Positions 26,659-35,705 of a stretch of 64,000 nucleotides of DNA are shown piece after piece. A program made the translations under genes and the position numbers. Below the pieces are notes generated by a model. That model ran no database searches and was not told where the DNA came from. It worked only from the letters and a program-made list of their open reading frames with translations. Numbering within the stretch: the stretch's first letter is position 1; each line of letters starts with the position of its first letter. Source of the DNA: Agrococcus pavilionensis RW1 (GTDB lineage: Bacteria; Actinomycetota; Actinomycetes; Actinomycetales; Microbacteriaceae); NCBI RefSeq assembly GCF_000400485.1, contig NZ_ASHR01000025.1, positions 84,291 through 148,290 of the forward strand, read 5' to 3'.

Positions 26659-28686
26659 TCAGATCGACGGCGGCCAGCCGCCGTCGATGAGCCGCACGTG
26701 CGCGCGGCGCGGCGACGCGCCGCCGGTGCTGGCGAAGCGGGCCTCACCCGCGGTCGCCTCCCTCGGGACGTCGACGGTCAGCGTCTCGACAGCGCGCAGA
26801 TGGCGCTCGCGGCGCGCGGCGGGCGCGGCCCGCCGGGCGCCGAGCGCCTGCCAGGCGGGCACGACCGCTGCGGCGCTCCGGGCGTGGGGGGCGCCCGCGT
26901 CCGGCAGCGGCACGGGCGCGCTCGCGTCGGCGAGTCCGTAGCCCGCGTAGCGCTCGGGGAGTGAGCCGTGGAACGCCTCCGCCGCCCGCTCGAGCTGCTC
27001 GGCGAGGCGGCGAGCCGCGTCGTCGAGCCCTGCGCGCAGCAGGCCCTCGATCGCGACGGCCGTGTCGTGGGGTCGGATCGCGCCGCCGTTCCACGCGAGC
27101 GGCCAGTAGCCGGGCGCGTCGACCGCGATCGAGCGCAGGCCGAACCCCGACGAGAGGCGCTCGTCGAGCAGCAGCTCGGCGACGGTGCGCTCCTCGTCGC
27201 GCGAGAGCAGGGTCGAGCCGACGAGGTGCGCGAGGTCGGCCGAGAGCCAGTCGAGCCGCCCGCCGGTTCCGTCGATCGCCATCGCGGGATGGCGATCGTC
27301 GCCGCGAACCACCCAGAACGCGGCACGGAACCGGCGGCGGAGTCTCTCGGCCCAATCGAGCCAGGGCGCGCCGTCATCGCCGAGCGCCTCGAGCAGCGCG
27401 GCGCCGCCGACGGCCGCGCGGCACGCGAGGGCCTGCAGCCGGGCGGTCGCGACGGGACCGGCGACCGGCGCCCCCTCGGCGTCGCGCGGCAGCTCGGGCC
27501 CGTCGCCGACGGCGACGTCGCCGCCCGGCAGGGTGAGGAAGCCCTCGCCCACCTGCTGCCCCAGCCAGCCGAGCGCGGCGTGGAGGGCGGTGCGCAGCTC
27601 GCGCACCGCCTCGAGCGGCAGGCCCGCGCGCCACGCGTCGTGCAGCAGCACGATCCACAGCGGCGTCGCGTCGACCGAGTCGGTGAACGTGGGCGGCAGC
27701 TCGGCGCCCGCGCGAGCGCCGGCGGGGCGGTGCGGCGAGAGCTCGTGCAGCATGCGGCCCGGCTGCTCGCCCGTGCTGCCGTCGTGCTGCACGCCCTGCC
27801 GCGCGGCGAGCGTGCGGAGCGTGCTCTCGGCGACCGTCGTGCCGCGCGGTAGCAGCAGCCGCGCGGCGCTCAGCGCGTCGCGGGCGACCATGGTCAGCCG
27901 CCACGGCGCGCCGGCGGCGAGCACGGCGCCGCTGCCGACGTCGAGCAGGAGGTCCTCGAGGTCGGCGACGGCGCGCTCGCCCCAATGGTCGAGCGCGGGG
28001 CGACCGGTCGGCTCGAGGCCGCGGCTCGGCGCGTCGACGATCGCGCCCTCGACCGCGAGCGAGGCGTCGTCGAGCAGCAGCTCGACCGAGAGCCCGGCCC
28101 AGTCGTTGGGCTGCACGATCGCGCGCTGGCGCACGACGACCCGCCCATCGACGACCTCGACCTCGCCCGCGCGGCTGCGGACGCGGAGGGTGCGGATGCC
28201 GTCGGTCGCGACCGCGTCGGCGCCCTCGATCCCGACGTGCACCGGGTCGGGGTCGGCGCGGCCGTCGCGCACGCGCTCCATGGGGCTGAAGGCGACGTCG
28301 ATCGCGAGCTCGATGCGCACGTCGATCGGCAGGTCGCGGCCGTTCACGACCGTCGCCCGCTCGAGCACCGCGCCCGGGGTGACCTCGCGCATCCGCTCGA
28401 CCGCGATGCGCGCGTCACCCAGCTCCGAGTCGAGCGCCGGGGCGATCCCGCGGATGAGCGCCCAGTCGCCCGCGCTCGACGTGGCGAGGTGCTCGATCGG
28501 CGCGCCGTCGACGCGCAGCTCGACGGCGCGCACGAAGCGCCAGTCGCCGTGGAAGAGGCCGTGGATCGGGTGCTCGTCCATCGAGCCGTCGCGGCGCGAC
28601 CAGGCCTGCGTCGGCGCGGACACCGATGTGAGCTGATCGTGGAGCAGGGGCGGCGGCTCGACCTGCTGAGCCTGCTCGTGACGCAT
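26659..28686 (-). CDS. Amylo-alpha-1,6-glucosidase / glycogen-debranching-like protein
   Basis: 675-residue cytosolic protein. The N-terminal GDE_N-type beta domain (DGSMDEHPIHGLFHGDWRFV; LATSSAGDWALIRG) is followed by an (alpha/alpha)6 region with FTDSVDATPLWIVLLHDAWR, GGRLDWLSADLAHLVGSTLL and YWPLAWNGGAIRPHDTAVA, the last two typical of this glucosidase group. Convergent with the alpha-glucoside-type ABC operon, so it probably hydrolyses the imported oligosaccharide (inference). ATG at 28686 is used; the upstream extension lacks family sequence. Confidence 0.85.
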   Translation of the reverse strand: MRHEQAQQVEPPPLLHDQLTSVSAPTQAWSRRDGSMDEHPIHGLFHGDWRFVRAVELRVDGAPIEHLATSSAGDWALIRGIAPALDSELGDARIAVERMREVTPGAVLERATVVNGRDLPIDVRIELAIDVAFSPMERVRDGRADPDPVHVGIEGADAVATDGIRTLRVRSRAGEVEVVDGRVVVRQRAIVQPNDWAGLSVELLLDDASLAVEGAIVDAPSRGLEPTGRPALDHWGERAVADLEDLLLDVGSGAVLAAGAPWRLTMVARDALSAARLLLPRGTTVAESTLRTLAARQGVQHDGSTGEQPGRMLHELSPHRPAGARAGAELPPTFTDSVDATPLWIVLLHDAWRAGLPLEAVRELRTALHAALGWLGQQVGEGFLTLPGGDVAVGDGPELPRDAEGAPVAGPVATARLQALACRAAVGGAALLEALGDDGAPWLDWAERLRRRFRAAFWVVRGDDRHPAMAIDGTGGRLDWLSADLAHLVGSTLLSRDEERTVAELLLDERLSSGFGLRSIAVDAPGYWPLAWNGGAIRPHDTAVAIEGLLRAGLDDAARRLAEQLERAAEAFHGSLPERYAGYGLADASAPVPLPDAGAPHARSAAAVVPAWQALGARRAAPAARRERHLRAVETLTVDVPREATAGEARFASTGGASPRRAHVRLIDGGWPPSI

Positions 28687-28822
28687 GGGACCCCGACCTC
28701 GTGAATGCCCTTCGCGGTCACGGTAACGCTGTCCGCAACGGTCGGGACGCAAGGCCGCCTGAGCCTTCGCGCATCCCTGCCTCAGCCTCCGGGTGTCGCG
28801 CCGAGCGGCGCCCCGACCGTCC

Positions 28823-30256
28823 CTATGGCGTGGGCCGGCGCGCGTCGTAGGCGAGGAACGAGCGCTGCGAGCGCGTCACGACCGCGATGAGCACGACGAT
28901 GAGCAGCCCGCCGAACAGGGGCGGCGCCCAGAGCGCGACGAGGCTCGCGACCGCGCCGGCGTAGAGGTCGCCGAGGCGCGGGCCGCCCGCGACGACGACC
29001 TGGAAGAGGCCCTGCGTGCGCCCGCGCATGTCGTCGGGCGTCGCCGTGAGCATCATCGTCGAGCGGAAGATCGCGCTGATCTCGTCGCTCGCGCCCATGC
29101 CGGCCATGCCGACCCCGGCGACGATGAGCGCGGGCCACGACACCTGCGACCAGTCGGGGCCGACCTCGCCGCCCGCCCCGAGCGTCATCGCGAGGATGAC
29201 GGCGCCGACGAGCGCGACGAAGCATCCGTAGACCGTGATCGCGCGCGAGATCGCGATGCCGTGCCGGTGCACGTGCGCGACGGGGCCGGAGAAGAGGCTC
29301 GCGAGCAGGGTGCCGATCGCGGCCGCGGCCGTGAGCACGCCGACCGTGACGGGACCGCCGCCGATCGCGAGCGCGCCGACCGCCGGCAGCAGCGCGAAGG
29401 GGCGGCCGAGCGTCATCGCGATGATGTCGACGAGGAACGACATGCGGATGTTGGGCGCGTGCTTGAGGAAGCGCCAGCCCTCGCGCAGCGACTCGAGGCC
29501 CGGCTTCGACACCGCGCCGAGCGGGGGCAGCTTCGGCAGCCCGATGATGCCGAGGAAGCCGGCGGTGAAGAGCACCGCGTCGATCGCGAAGGTGATCGGC
29601 AGCCCGACGGTCGCGACGAGCACGCCCGCCGCGGCCGGTCCGACCGTGAGCATCGTGCCGAACGAGATGCCGTTGAGCGCCGCCGCGCGCGAGATGAGGT
29701 GGGAGGGCAGGATGCGCGGGGTCACGGCCGAGCGCGTCGCACCCGAGATCGTGGCCGCGACCGTGTTGATCGTCGTCAGCACGTAGAACGGCCAGACGAG
29801 CGCGCGCTCGCCGTCCGCGATGAGGGCCGCGTCCCACGCCGAGAGCGCGACGAGGCCGAGCACGGCGGTCCAGCCGGTGAGGCTCGAGGCGATGAGCAGC
29901 GCGCGGCGGTCGAAGGCGTCGGCGAGCATGCCGCCCCACAGGCCCGCGACGATCATCGGCACGAGCGCGATGCCGCCGACGAGCGCGACCATCATCGTGC
30001 TGCCGGTCATGTCGAAGATCTGCAGGCCGACGGCGACGATCGTCATCTGCGCACCGATGCCGCTGATCGCGGTGCCGATCCACAGCCGGGCGAAGGCGGG
30101 GCTCGCCTTGAGCGGCGCGAGGTCGACCATGCGCCGGCGACGCTCGGGCGCCTCGCCCGCGGTGTCCCGCGGGTCGGTCTCGACGCCGGCGGGAGGCAGG
30201 ATGCCGTGCGAGCCGGTCGTCGGCTCGTCGCCCGACTCCAGGCGAGGGCCGCTCAC
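28823..30256 (-). CDS. MFS transporter coupled to hemA
   Basis: 477-residue permease of the MFS_3/enterobactin-exporter-like group, with about 12 helices and a ~45-residue hydrophilic N-terminus. Motif A appears as GGMLADAFDRRALLIAS; RILPSHLISRAAALNGISFG and RGRTQGLFQVVVAGGPRLGDL are typical of this branch. GTG at 30256 overlaps the hemA stop as GTGA, so expression is tied to glutamyl-tRNA reductase. This raises the possibility of heme or tetrapyrrole-intermediate export (inference); drug or siderophore export is the usual annotation. An internal ATG before VDLAPLKASPAF is an alternative start. Confidence 0.85.
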   Translation of the reverse strand: MSGPRLESGDEPTTGSHGILPPAGVETDPRDTAGEAPERRRRMVDLAPLKASPAFARLWIGTAISGIGAQMTIVAVGLQIFDMTGSTMMVALVGGIALVPMIVAGLWGGMLADAFDRRALLIASSLTGWTAVLGLVALSAWDAALIADGERALVWPFYVLTTINTVAATISGATRSAVTPRILPSHLISRAAALNGISFGTMLTVGPAAAGVLVATVGLPITFAIDAVLFTAGFLGIIGLPKLPPLGAVSKPGLESLREGWRFLKHAPNIRMSFLVDIIAMTLGRPFALLPAVGALAIGGGPVTVGVLTAAAAIGTLLASLFSGPVAHVHRHGIAISRAITVYGCFVALVGAVILAMTLGAGGEVGPDWSQVSWPALIVAGVGMAGMGASDEISAIFRSTMMLTATPDDMRGRTQGLFQVVVAGGPRLGDLYAGAVASLVALWAPPLFGGLLIVVLIAVVTRSQRSFLAYDARRPTP

Positions 30257-31626
30257 GCGGCGGAGTCGTCGCCGAGCAGCGCGTCGATCGCCGAGAGGAG
30301 GTCGTCGTGGCGGCCCTCGGCCGCGAGCCGGCGGGCGCGCACGGTCGGCTTGTGCAGCACGACGCCGGCGAAGTGCCGCAGCGCCTGCTCGGCGAGCTTG
30401 CGCTCGGCCTCGGTGCCGCGCTTGCCGATGCGCGCGAGCTCGGCCTCGAGCGCGTCCTCGACGTGCTCGCGGAGCGTCGCGATCGCCGAGCCCACCTGGT
30501 GCTCGGCGGTGCCGCGCTCGAACCGGCGCGCGGCCTTGCGCACGAGGTCGCGCGCATCCTCGGTCGCCGTGAGGTGCTCGAGCGGCGCGTGGATGCGGAT
30601 CGTCTCGAGGTCGAGCACCTCGACGCCCGGCACGGTCGCGACGTCGGGATCCACGTTGCGCGGCATGCCCATGTCGACGACGAGCTGCGCGGCGCGGCCG
30701 TGCTCGACGGGGCACTCGTGCGCCGCACCCGCGCCGGCCGAGTGCAGCGGGCACGTCGCGGGGGAGTCGTGCCCGACGGGGCAGACGGATGCGTCGTGCA
30801 CGTCGGCCTCGGCGCCCGGGAAGGCGTGGGTCGCGGCGAGGCGCTCGCGGCCCGCGCGCAGCAGGGCGGCGTCGACGACGTGCTGGTCGGAGCTCGTGCA
30901 GGTCACGATGACGTCGGCGCTCGCGGCGGCGAGCGCGGCGTCGCGCGGGTCGACGTAGCCGATCGCGTGGCTGCGGGCGAAGCCCTCGCCGCGGTTCGAG
31001 GGGCTCCACACCTCGATGTGCTTCGCGCCACGGCGGCGCAGCTCGGCGAGCGAGACGCCCGCGAAGCGGCCGGTGCCGACGAGCAGCACGCGGGCGCCGG
31101 CGAGGTCGACGCGAGCGCTCGCGAGGTCGAGCGCGAGGCGCACGATCGAGCGGCCCGCCTCGCCGATGCCGGTGCGGTTCTTGATGCTGCGCTGCGTCTC
31201 GGAGGCGCGCTGGAAGAGCCGCTCGAGGTGCGTGGAGGTCGTGCCGGCCTCCTGCGCCGAGGCGAGCGCGCGGCGCACCTGGCCGGCGATCTCGCCCTCG
31301 CCGATGACGACCGACTCGAGGCCCGCCGCGACCGAGAAGAGGTGCTCGGCGGCGCGCGTGTCGACGAGCGGCTCGAGCGTCTCGGGGCGATGGAAGCCGA
31401 GCGCGTCGGCGGCGGCGCCCTGCGCGATGCCGGCCGCCTCCTCGTACTCATCGGCGTCGACGTCGAGGTAGACCTCGAAGCGATTGCACGTCGAGACGAC
31501 GACGGCGCCGTCGACCGCGGGGTGGGCGGCGAAGGAGCTGGGGAGGGCGGAGGCGTCGGCGGACGACAGCGCCTCGAGGGCGTTGAAGTCGGCGTTCTTG
31601 TGACTCGCCGTCAGGCAGATGAGCAC
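30253..31626 (-). CDS. hemA: Glutamyl-tRNA reductase with a Cys-Pro-rich insert
   Basis: First committed step of C5-pathway tetrapyrrole synthesis: glutamyl-tRNA to glutamate-1-semialdehyde with NADPH. The catalytic Cys47 sits in VVVSTCNRFEVYL. The conserved GLESVVIGEGEIAGQVRRAL and the Rossmann motif LLVGTGRFAGVSLAEL are present, and DMGMPRNVDPDV is followed by the dimerisation domain. Residues about 268-312 form an unusual insert with three Cys-Pro pairs (Cys282, Cys292, Cys305) and several His, resembling heme-regulatory motifs. GTG at 31626 has TAGGAT ending 6 nt upstream, so the mRNA is probably leaderless. Divergent from the rest of the hem locus. Confidence 0.95.
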   Translation of the reverse strand: MLICLTASHKNADFNALEALSSADASALPSSFAAHPAVDGAVVVSTCNRFEVYLDVDADEYEEAAGIAQGAAADALGFHRPETLEPLVDTRAAEHLFSVAAGLESVVIGEGEIAGQVRRALASAQEAGTTSTHLERLFQRASETQRSIKNRTGIGEAGRSIVRLALDLASARVDLAGARVLLVGTGRFAGVSLAELRRRGAKHIEVWSPSNRGEGFARSHAIGYVDPRDAALAAASADVIVTCTSSDQHVVDAALLRAGRERLAATHAFPGAEADVHDASVCPVGHDSPATCPLHSAGAGAAHECPVEHGRAAQLVVDMGMPRNVDPDVATVPGVEVLDLETIRIHAPLEHLTATEDARDLVRKAARRFERGTAEHQVGSAIATLREHVEDALEAELARIGKRGTEAERKLAEQALRHFAGVVLHKPTVRARRLAAEGRHDDLLSAIDALLGDDSAA

Positions 31627-31727
31627 CAGAGCATCCTACCGCGCCCGTGTACCCCGTTCCGATCCCTCGCCGTCCGCCGTCAGTGATCGCACAGCGCACC
31701 GCGAGGCGCGGCGGCCACGCTGGCCGC

Positions 31728-32945
31728 ATGCGCGAGCTCGACCTCATCCTCTACGGCGCGACCGGCTTCGTCGGCCGGCTCGTCGCCGAGCACCTCGCGG
31801 CCGCCGCGCCCGCCGACCTGCGCGTCGGCCTCGCGGGCCGCTCGATCGAGCGGCTCGAGCGCGTGCGGGCGGGCCTCGGCCCCGCGGGCTCGGAGTGGCT
31901 GCTCGCGCTCGCCGACAGCGGCGACCCCGCGAGCCTCCGCTCGCTCGCGGAGCGCTCGCGCGTCGTCGTGAGCACCGTCGGCCCCTACCTCCGGCACGGG
32001 CTGCCGCTCGCGGAGGCCTGCGCCGATGCCGGCACCGACTACCTCGACCTCACGGGCGAGGTGCTCTTCGTGCGCGAGCTCGTCGAGCGCTGCCACGAGC
32101 GCGCCGAGGCGAGCGGCGCCCGGCTCGTCGTCTCGAGCGGCTTCGACTCGGTGCCCTCCGACCTCTCGGTGCACGTGCTCGCCGCGCTCGCGGCCGAGCT
32201 CGGCGCGGGTGGCCTCACCGACACGACGCTGCGGGTGCGCGAGCTCTCGGGCGGCATCAGCGGCGGCACGATCGACTCGCTCCGCGCGCAGCTCGAGCGC
32301 GCGCAAGGCGAGCCGCGGCTGCGCGCGATCCTCGCCGACCCCGCCGCGCTCACGGGCGGCGTGCCGGTGCGCGCGTCGGCGGATGCGTCGCGGCACTTCC
32401 GCGACGCCGAGACCGGGGAGTGGGCGGCGCCGTTCGTGATGGCCTCGTACAACACGCGCCTCGTGCTGCGCTCGCACGCGCTGCGCGGCCGCGGCTACGG
32501 CGATCGCTTCCGCTACCGCGAGATCGTGCCGACCGGTCGCGGCGTCGGGGGCAAGCTGCGCGCCGCGGGCCTCGCGGCCGGCGTCACGGCGCTCGCCGCC
32601 GCGATGGCGACGCCGGGCCTCCGGCACCTCGTCGACGCCGCGCTCCCCGCGCCGGGCGAGGGGCCTTCGGAGGAGGTGCGCGAGCGCGGGCGCTTCCGCA
32701 TGGTCACCTCCGCCCGCACCGAGCGCGGCGACCGCCTCGAGGCGACCTTCGCCGCGCAGGGCGACCCCGGCTACGCCGCGACCTCCGTCATGCTCGGGGA
32801 GGCGGCGCTCGCGCTCGCGGTCGACGGCGAGCGCTGCAGCCCGACGGGCGGTGTGCTCACCCCCGCGACCGCGATGGGCGACGTGCTCGTCGAGCGCTTG
32901 CAGGCGCAGGGCTTCACGATCGACGCGCGTGCGCTCGGCGGGTAG
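31728..32945 (+). CDS. Saccharopine dehydrogenase-like / trans-acting enoyl reductase family oxidoreductase
   Basis: 405-residue NAD(P)-binding protein. The Rossmann motif LILYGATGFVGRLVAEHLA starts at residue 6, followed by VVVSTVGPYLRHGLPLAEAC and GTDYLDLTGEVLFVRELV, the signature blocks of this family. Mycobacterial relatives reduce double bonds in polyketide lipids; other members are uncharacterised. CACGCT at 31716-31721 ends 6 nt before ATG 31728. It lies between hemA and hemE but shares no obvious pathway with them. Confidence 0.82.
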   Translation: MRELDLILYGATGFVGRLVAEHLAAAAPADLRVGLAGRSIERLERVRAGLGPAGSEWLLALADSGDPASLRSLAERSRVVVSTVGPYLRHGLPLAEACADAGTDYLDLTGEVLFVRELVERCHERAEASGARLVVSSGFDSVPSDLSVHVLAALAAELGAGGLTDTTLRVRELSGGISGGTIDSLRAQLERAQGEPRLRAILADPAALTGGVPVRASADASRHFRDAETGEWAAPFVMASYNTRLVLRSHALRGRGYGDRFRYREIVPTGRGVGGKLRAAGLAAGVTALAAAMATPGLRHLVDAALPAPGEGPSEEVRERGRFRMVTSARTERGDRLEATFAAQGDPGYAATSVMLGEAALALAVDGERCSPTGGVLTPATAMGDVLVERLQAQGFTIDARALGG

Positions 32946-33030
32946 TCGGGCCCGCGTCGGCGGCGCACGCTCATGGCTGGCGCACAGCCAGCGCCAGGTC
33001 GGCCAGCCGCCCGCGTGGGACAATGGAGCA

Positions 33031-34143
33031 GTGACCGCCCTGCCCGAGAACCACCCGCTCAACACGCGCACCGGCGCCTCGCCGCTCGTGCGCGCGTACC
33101 GCGGCGACCGCCCCGAGACGACCCCGGTGTGGTTCATGCGGCAAGCGGGCCGCTCGCTCCCCGAGTACCGCGAGCTGCGCCAGCGCACCGACGGCCCCGA
33201 CCGCGACATGCTCGACACGTGCCTCGTGCCCGAGCTCGCAAGCGAGATCACGCTCCAGCCCGTCCGCCGCCACGGGGTCGACGCGGCGATCTTCTTCAGC
33301 GACATCATGGTGCCGCTCAAGCTCGCGGGCGTCGACGTGAAGATCGCGCCGGGCGTCGGCCCGGTCGTCGCCGAGCCCATCCGCACCCCCGACGACGTCG
33401 CCCGGCTCGTCGCGAACGACCCGGCGATGCTCGAGACCGCGCTCGAGCCCGTGCGCGAAGGCGTGCGGCAGACGATCGCCGGGCTCGCCGAGATCGGCGA
33501 CGGCTCGACCCCGCTCATCGGCTTCGCCGGCGCCCCCTTCACGCTCGCCGCCTACCTCGTCGCCGGTCGCCCCTCGAAGGACCACCTCGAGGCCCGCACC
33601 CTCATGCGCGCGCACCCCGACGCCTGGGACGCGCTCACCCGCTGGGCCGCCGACGTCACCGGCCGCTTCCTCCGCGCCCAGGTCGAGGAGGGCGCGAGCG
33701 CCGCGCAGCTGTTCGACTCGTGGGCGGGCTCGCTGCCGCTCGAGCAGTACCGCGAGCACGTCGCCCCCGCCTCGCGCCTCGCGCTCGACCGCGTGCGCGA
33801 CCTGACCGACGCGACCGGCGCCCGCGTGCCGCTCGTGCACTTCGGCGTCGGCGCGGGCGAGCTCTACTCGGCGATGGACCTCGACGTCGACGCCGTCGGG
33901 GTCGACTGGCGCGTGCCGCTCGACGTCGCGCTCGAGCGCATCGGCACCGATGTCACGGTGCAGGGCAACCTCGACCCGGCCGTGCTCGGCGCGCCGTGGG
34001 AGATCATCGTCGCCGCGATCGACCACGTGATGCTCGCGGGCTCGGTCGCGCGCGCACACGTGTTCAACCTCGGCCACGGCGTCCCGCCGACGACCGACCC
34101 CGAGGTGCTCACGCGCATCGTGCAGGCGGTGCACGCTCGGTGA
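33031..34143 (+). CDS. hemE: Uroporphyrinogen decarboxylase
   Basis: Decarboxylates uroporphyrinogen III to coproporphyrinogen III in the cytosol. 370 residues with the two URO-D signatures, PVWFMRQAGRSLPEYR and GFAGAPFTLAAYLVAG, the catalytic Asp in IFFSDIMVPL, and FNLGHGVPPTTDPEVL at the C-terminus. GACAAT at 33019-33024 ends 6 nt before GTG 33031, predicting a leaderless transcript that drives the whole hemE-cgoX-chdC-cpfC-hemC operon. The stop overlaps cgoX as GTGA. Confidence 0.96.
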   Translation: MTALPENHPLNTRTGASPLVRAYRGDRPETTPVWFMRQAGRSLPEYRELRQRTDGPDRDMLDTCLVPELASEITLQPVRRHGVDAAIFFSDIMVPLKLAGVDVKIAPGVGPVVAEPIRTPDDVARLVANDPAMLETALEPVREGVRQTIAGLAEIGDGSTPLIGFAGAPFTLAAYLVAGRPSKDHLEARTLMRAHPDAWDALTRWAADVTGRFLRAQVEEGASAAQLFDSWAGSLPLEQYREHVAPASRLALDRVRDLTDATGARVPLVHFGVGAGELYSAMDLDVDAVGVDWRVPLDVALERIGTDVTVQGNLDPAVLGAPWEIIVAAIDHVMLAGSVARAHVFNLGHGVPPTTDPEVLTRIVQAVHAR

Positions 34144-35705
34144 CCGACGACCTCGCTCAGCCCTCGTCGGCGGCGGATGCGTCCGCCGGCCGGAGCGCGC
34201 CGACCCACGACGCGATCGTGCTCGGCGCAGGCGTCGCGGGCCTCACGGTCGCGCACGACCTCGCGGGCCGCGGCTACCGCGTGCTCGTGCTCGAGGCGAG
34301 CGAGCGGCTCGGCGGCGTCGCGAGCGGCATCGAGGTCGACGGGCTCGCGCTCGACGCGGGCGCCGAGTCGTTCGCGACCCGCGGCGGCGCGGTCGCCGAG
34401 CTCGCGGCGGAGCTCGGCCTCGCCGACGACATCGTCGACCCGAACCCCGCCGGCGCGTGGCTGCAGCTGCCGGGCCGCGCGGTGCCGCTGCCGAAGCAGA
34501 CGCTGCTCGGCATCCCCGCCGTGCCGCTCGCGCGCGACGTCATCGACGCGCTCGGCTGGGGCGGGGCGCTGCGCGCCTACGGCGACCGGCTCATGCCCGT
34601 GCTCAAGATCGGCAAGGACGAGGCGCTCGGCCCGCTCGTGCGCCGCCGCATGGGGCAGAAGGCGCTCGACCGGCTCGTCGCGCCGCTCGCGGGCGGCGTC
34701 TACTCGACCGACCCCGACCTGCTCGACGTCGCGGTCGTCGCACCCGGCCTCAACAACGCCATCACGCGCGCCGGCTCGCTCTCGGGCGCCGTCGCGCTCG
34801 TGCTCGAGGAGCGCGCCGGCGCCGCGAAGCAGGTCGGCAGGCCAGGCTCTGCCGTGCAGGGCATCCGCGGCGGCATCCACCGCATCACCGCCGCCCTCGC
34901 CGAGCGCGCGCGCGAGCACCGCGCGGAGCTGCGCACCGGCGTGCGCGCCGTCTCCGCCGCGAAGACCGCGACCGGCTGGCGCGTGCAGACGGATGCGGGC
35001 AGCTTCGACGCGTCGTCGCTCGTCGTCGCGCTCCCCGAGCGCGAGGCGCGCCGCGTGCTCGGCGACGCGATCGGCCCGGCGGCGCGCGCCGACGAGCCTG
35101 GCGTGACCGTCGAGCTCGTCACGCTCGTGCTCCCCGCGGGCGCGGTCTCGGGCGATCCGCGCGGCACGGGCGTGCTCGTCGCGGCCGACGCGACGGGCGT
35201 GCGCGCGAAGGCGATGACGCACTCGAGCGCGAAGTGGTCGTGGCTGCGCGAGGCCGCCGCGGGCCGCGAGGTCGTGCGCCTCTCCTACGGCTCGGGCATC
35301 GCCGCGCCCGCGACCGAGGGGCTCGACGACGCGGCGGCCGCGGCGCTCGCGCTCGAGGACGCGAAGGCGATCCTCGGCATCGACTTGCCGCAGCCGCTCG
35401 CGAGCGCCCGCGTGCGCTGGGAGCAGGGCCAGCCCTCGTCGATCGTCGGCGCGAAGCGCCGCCAGCAGGCGCTCCGCGACGCCGCGGCCGAGCACGAGAA
35501 CCTCGAGGTCGTCGGCGCGGCCGTCGCCGGCACGGGCCTCGCGCAGGTCGTGCCCGACGCGCGCGAGGCGGCCCTGCGCATCCGCCGCGAGCGCTTCGCG
35601 ATCGCCGGCACCCCCTGGACCGAGGACCTCGACGACGAGGCCGCCGCGACCGAGCCGGAGGACGCATCCGGCACCCCAGTGACAGACGGACGAGGAGAGG
35701 CATGA
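34140..35705 (+). CDS. cgoX: Coproporphyrinogen III oxidase (HemY-type, flavin-dependent)
   Basis: Oxidises coproporphyrinogen III to coproporphyrin III in the Gram-positive pathway; historically called protoporphyrinogen oxidase HemY/HemG. The FAD-binding motif VLGAGVAGLTVAHDLAGRG begins near residue 26 and GGVASGIEVDGLALDAGAESFA follows. KALDRLVAPLAGGVYSTDPD and a C-terminal VVGAAVAGTGLAQVVPDAR complete the amine-oxidase fold. 521 residues. The start GTG overlaps the hemE stop and the TGA overlaps the chdC ATG. An acidic C-terminal tail is probably unstructured. Confidence 0.94.
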   Translation: MTDDLAQPSSAADASAGRSAPTHDAIVLGAGVAGLTVAHDLAGRGYRVLVLEASERLGGVASGIEVDGLALDAGAESFATRGGAVAELAAELGLADDIVDPNPAGAWLQLPGRAVPLPKQTLLGIPAVPLARDVIDALGWGGALRAYGDRLMPVLKIGKDEALGPLVRRRMGQKALDRLVAPLAGGVYSTDPDLLDVAVVAPGLNNAITRAGSLSGAVALVLEERAGAAKQVGRPGSAVQGIRGGIHRITAALAERAREHRAELRTGVRAVSAAKTATGWRVQTDAGSFDASSLVVALPEREARRVLGDAIGPAARADEPGVTVELVTLVLPAGAVSGDPRGTGVLVAADATGVRAKAMTHSSAKWSWLREAAAGREVVRLSYGSGIAAPATEGLDDAAAAALALEDAKAILGIDLPQPLASARVRWEQGQPSSIVGAKRRQQALRDAAAEHENLEVVGAAVAGTGLAQVVPDAREAALRIRRERFAIAGTPWTEDLDDEAAATEPEDASGTPVTDGRGEA

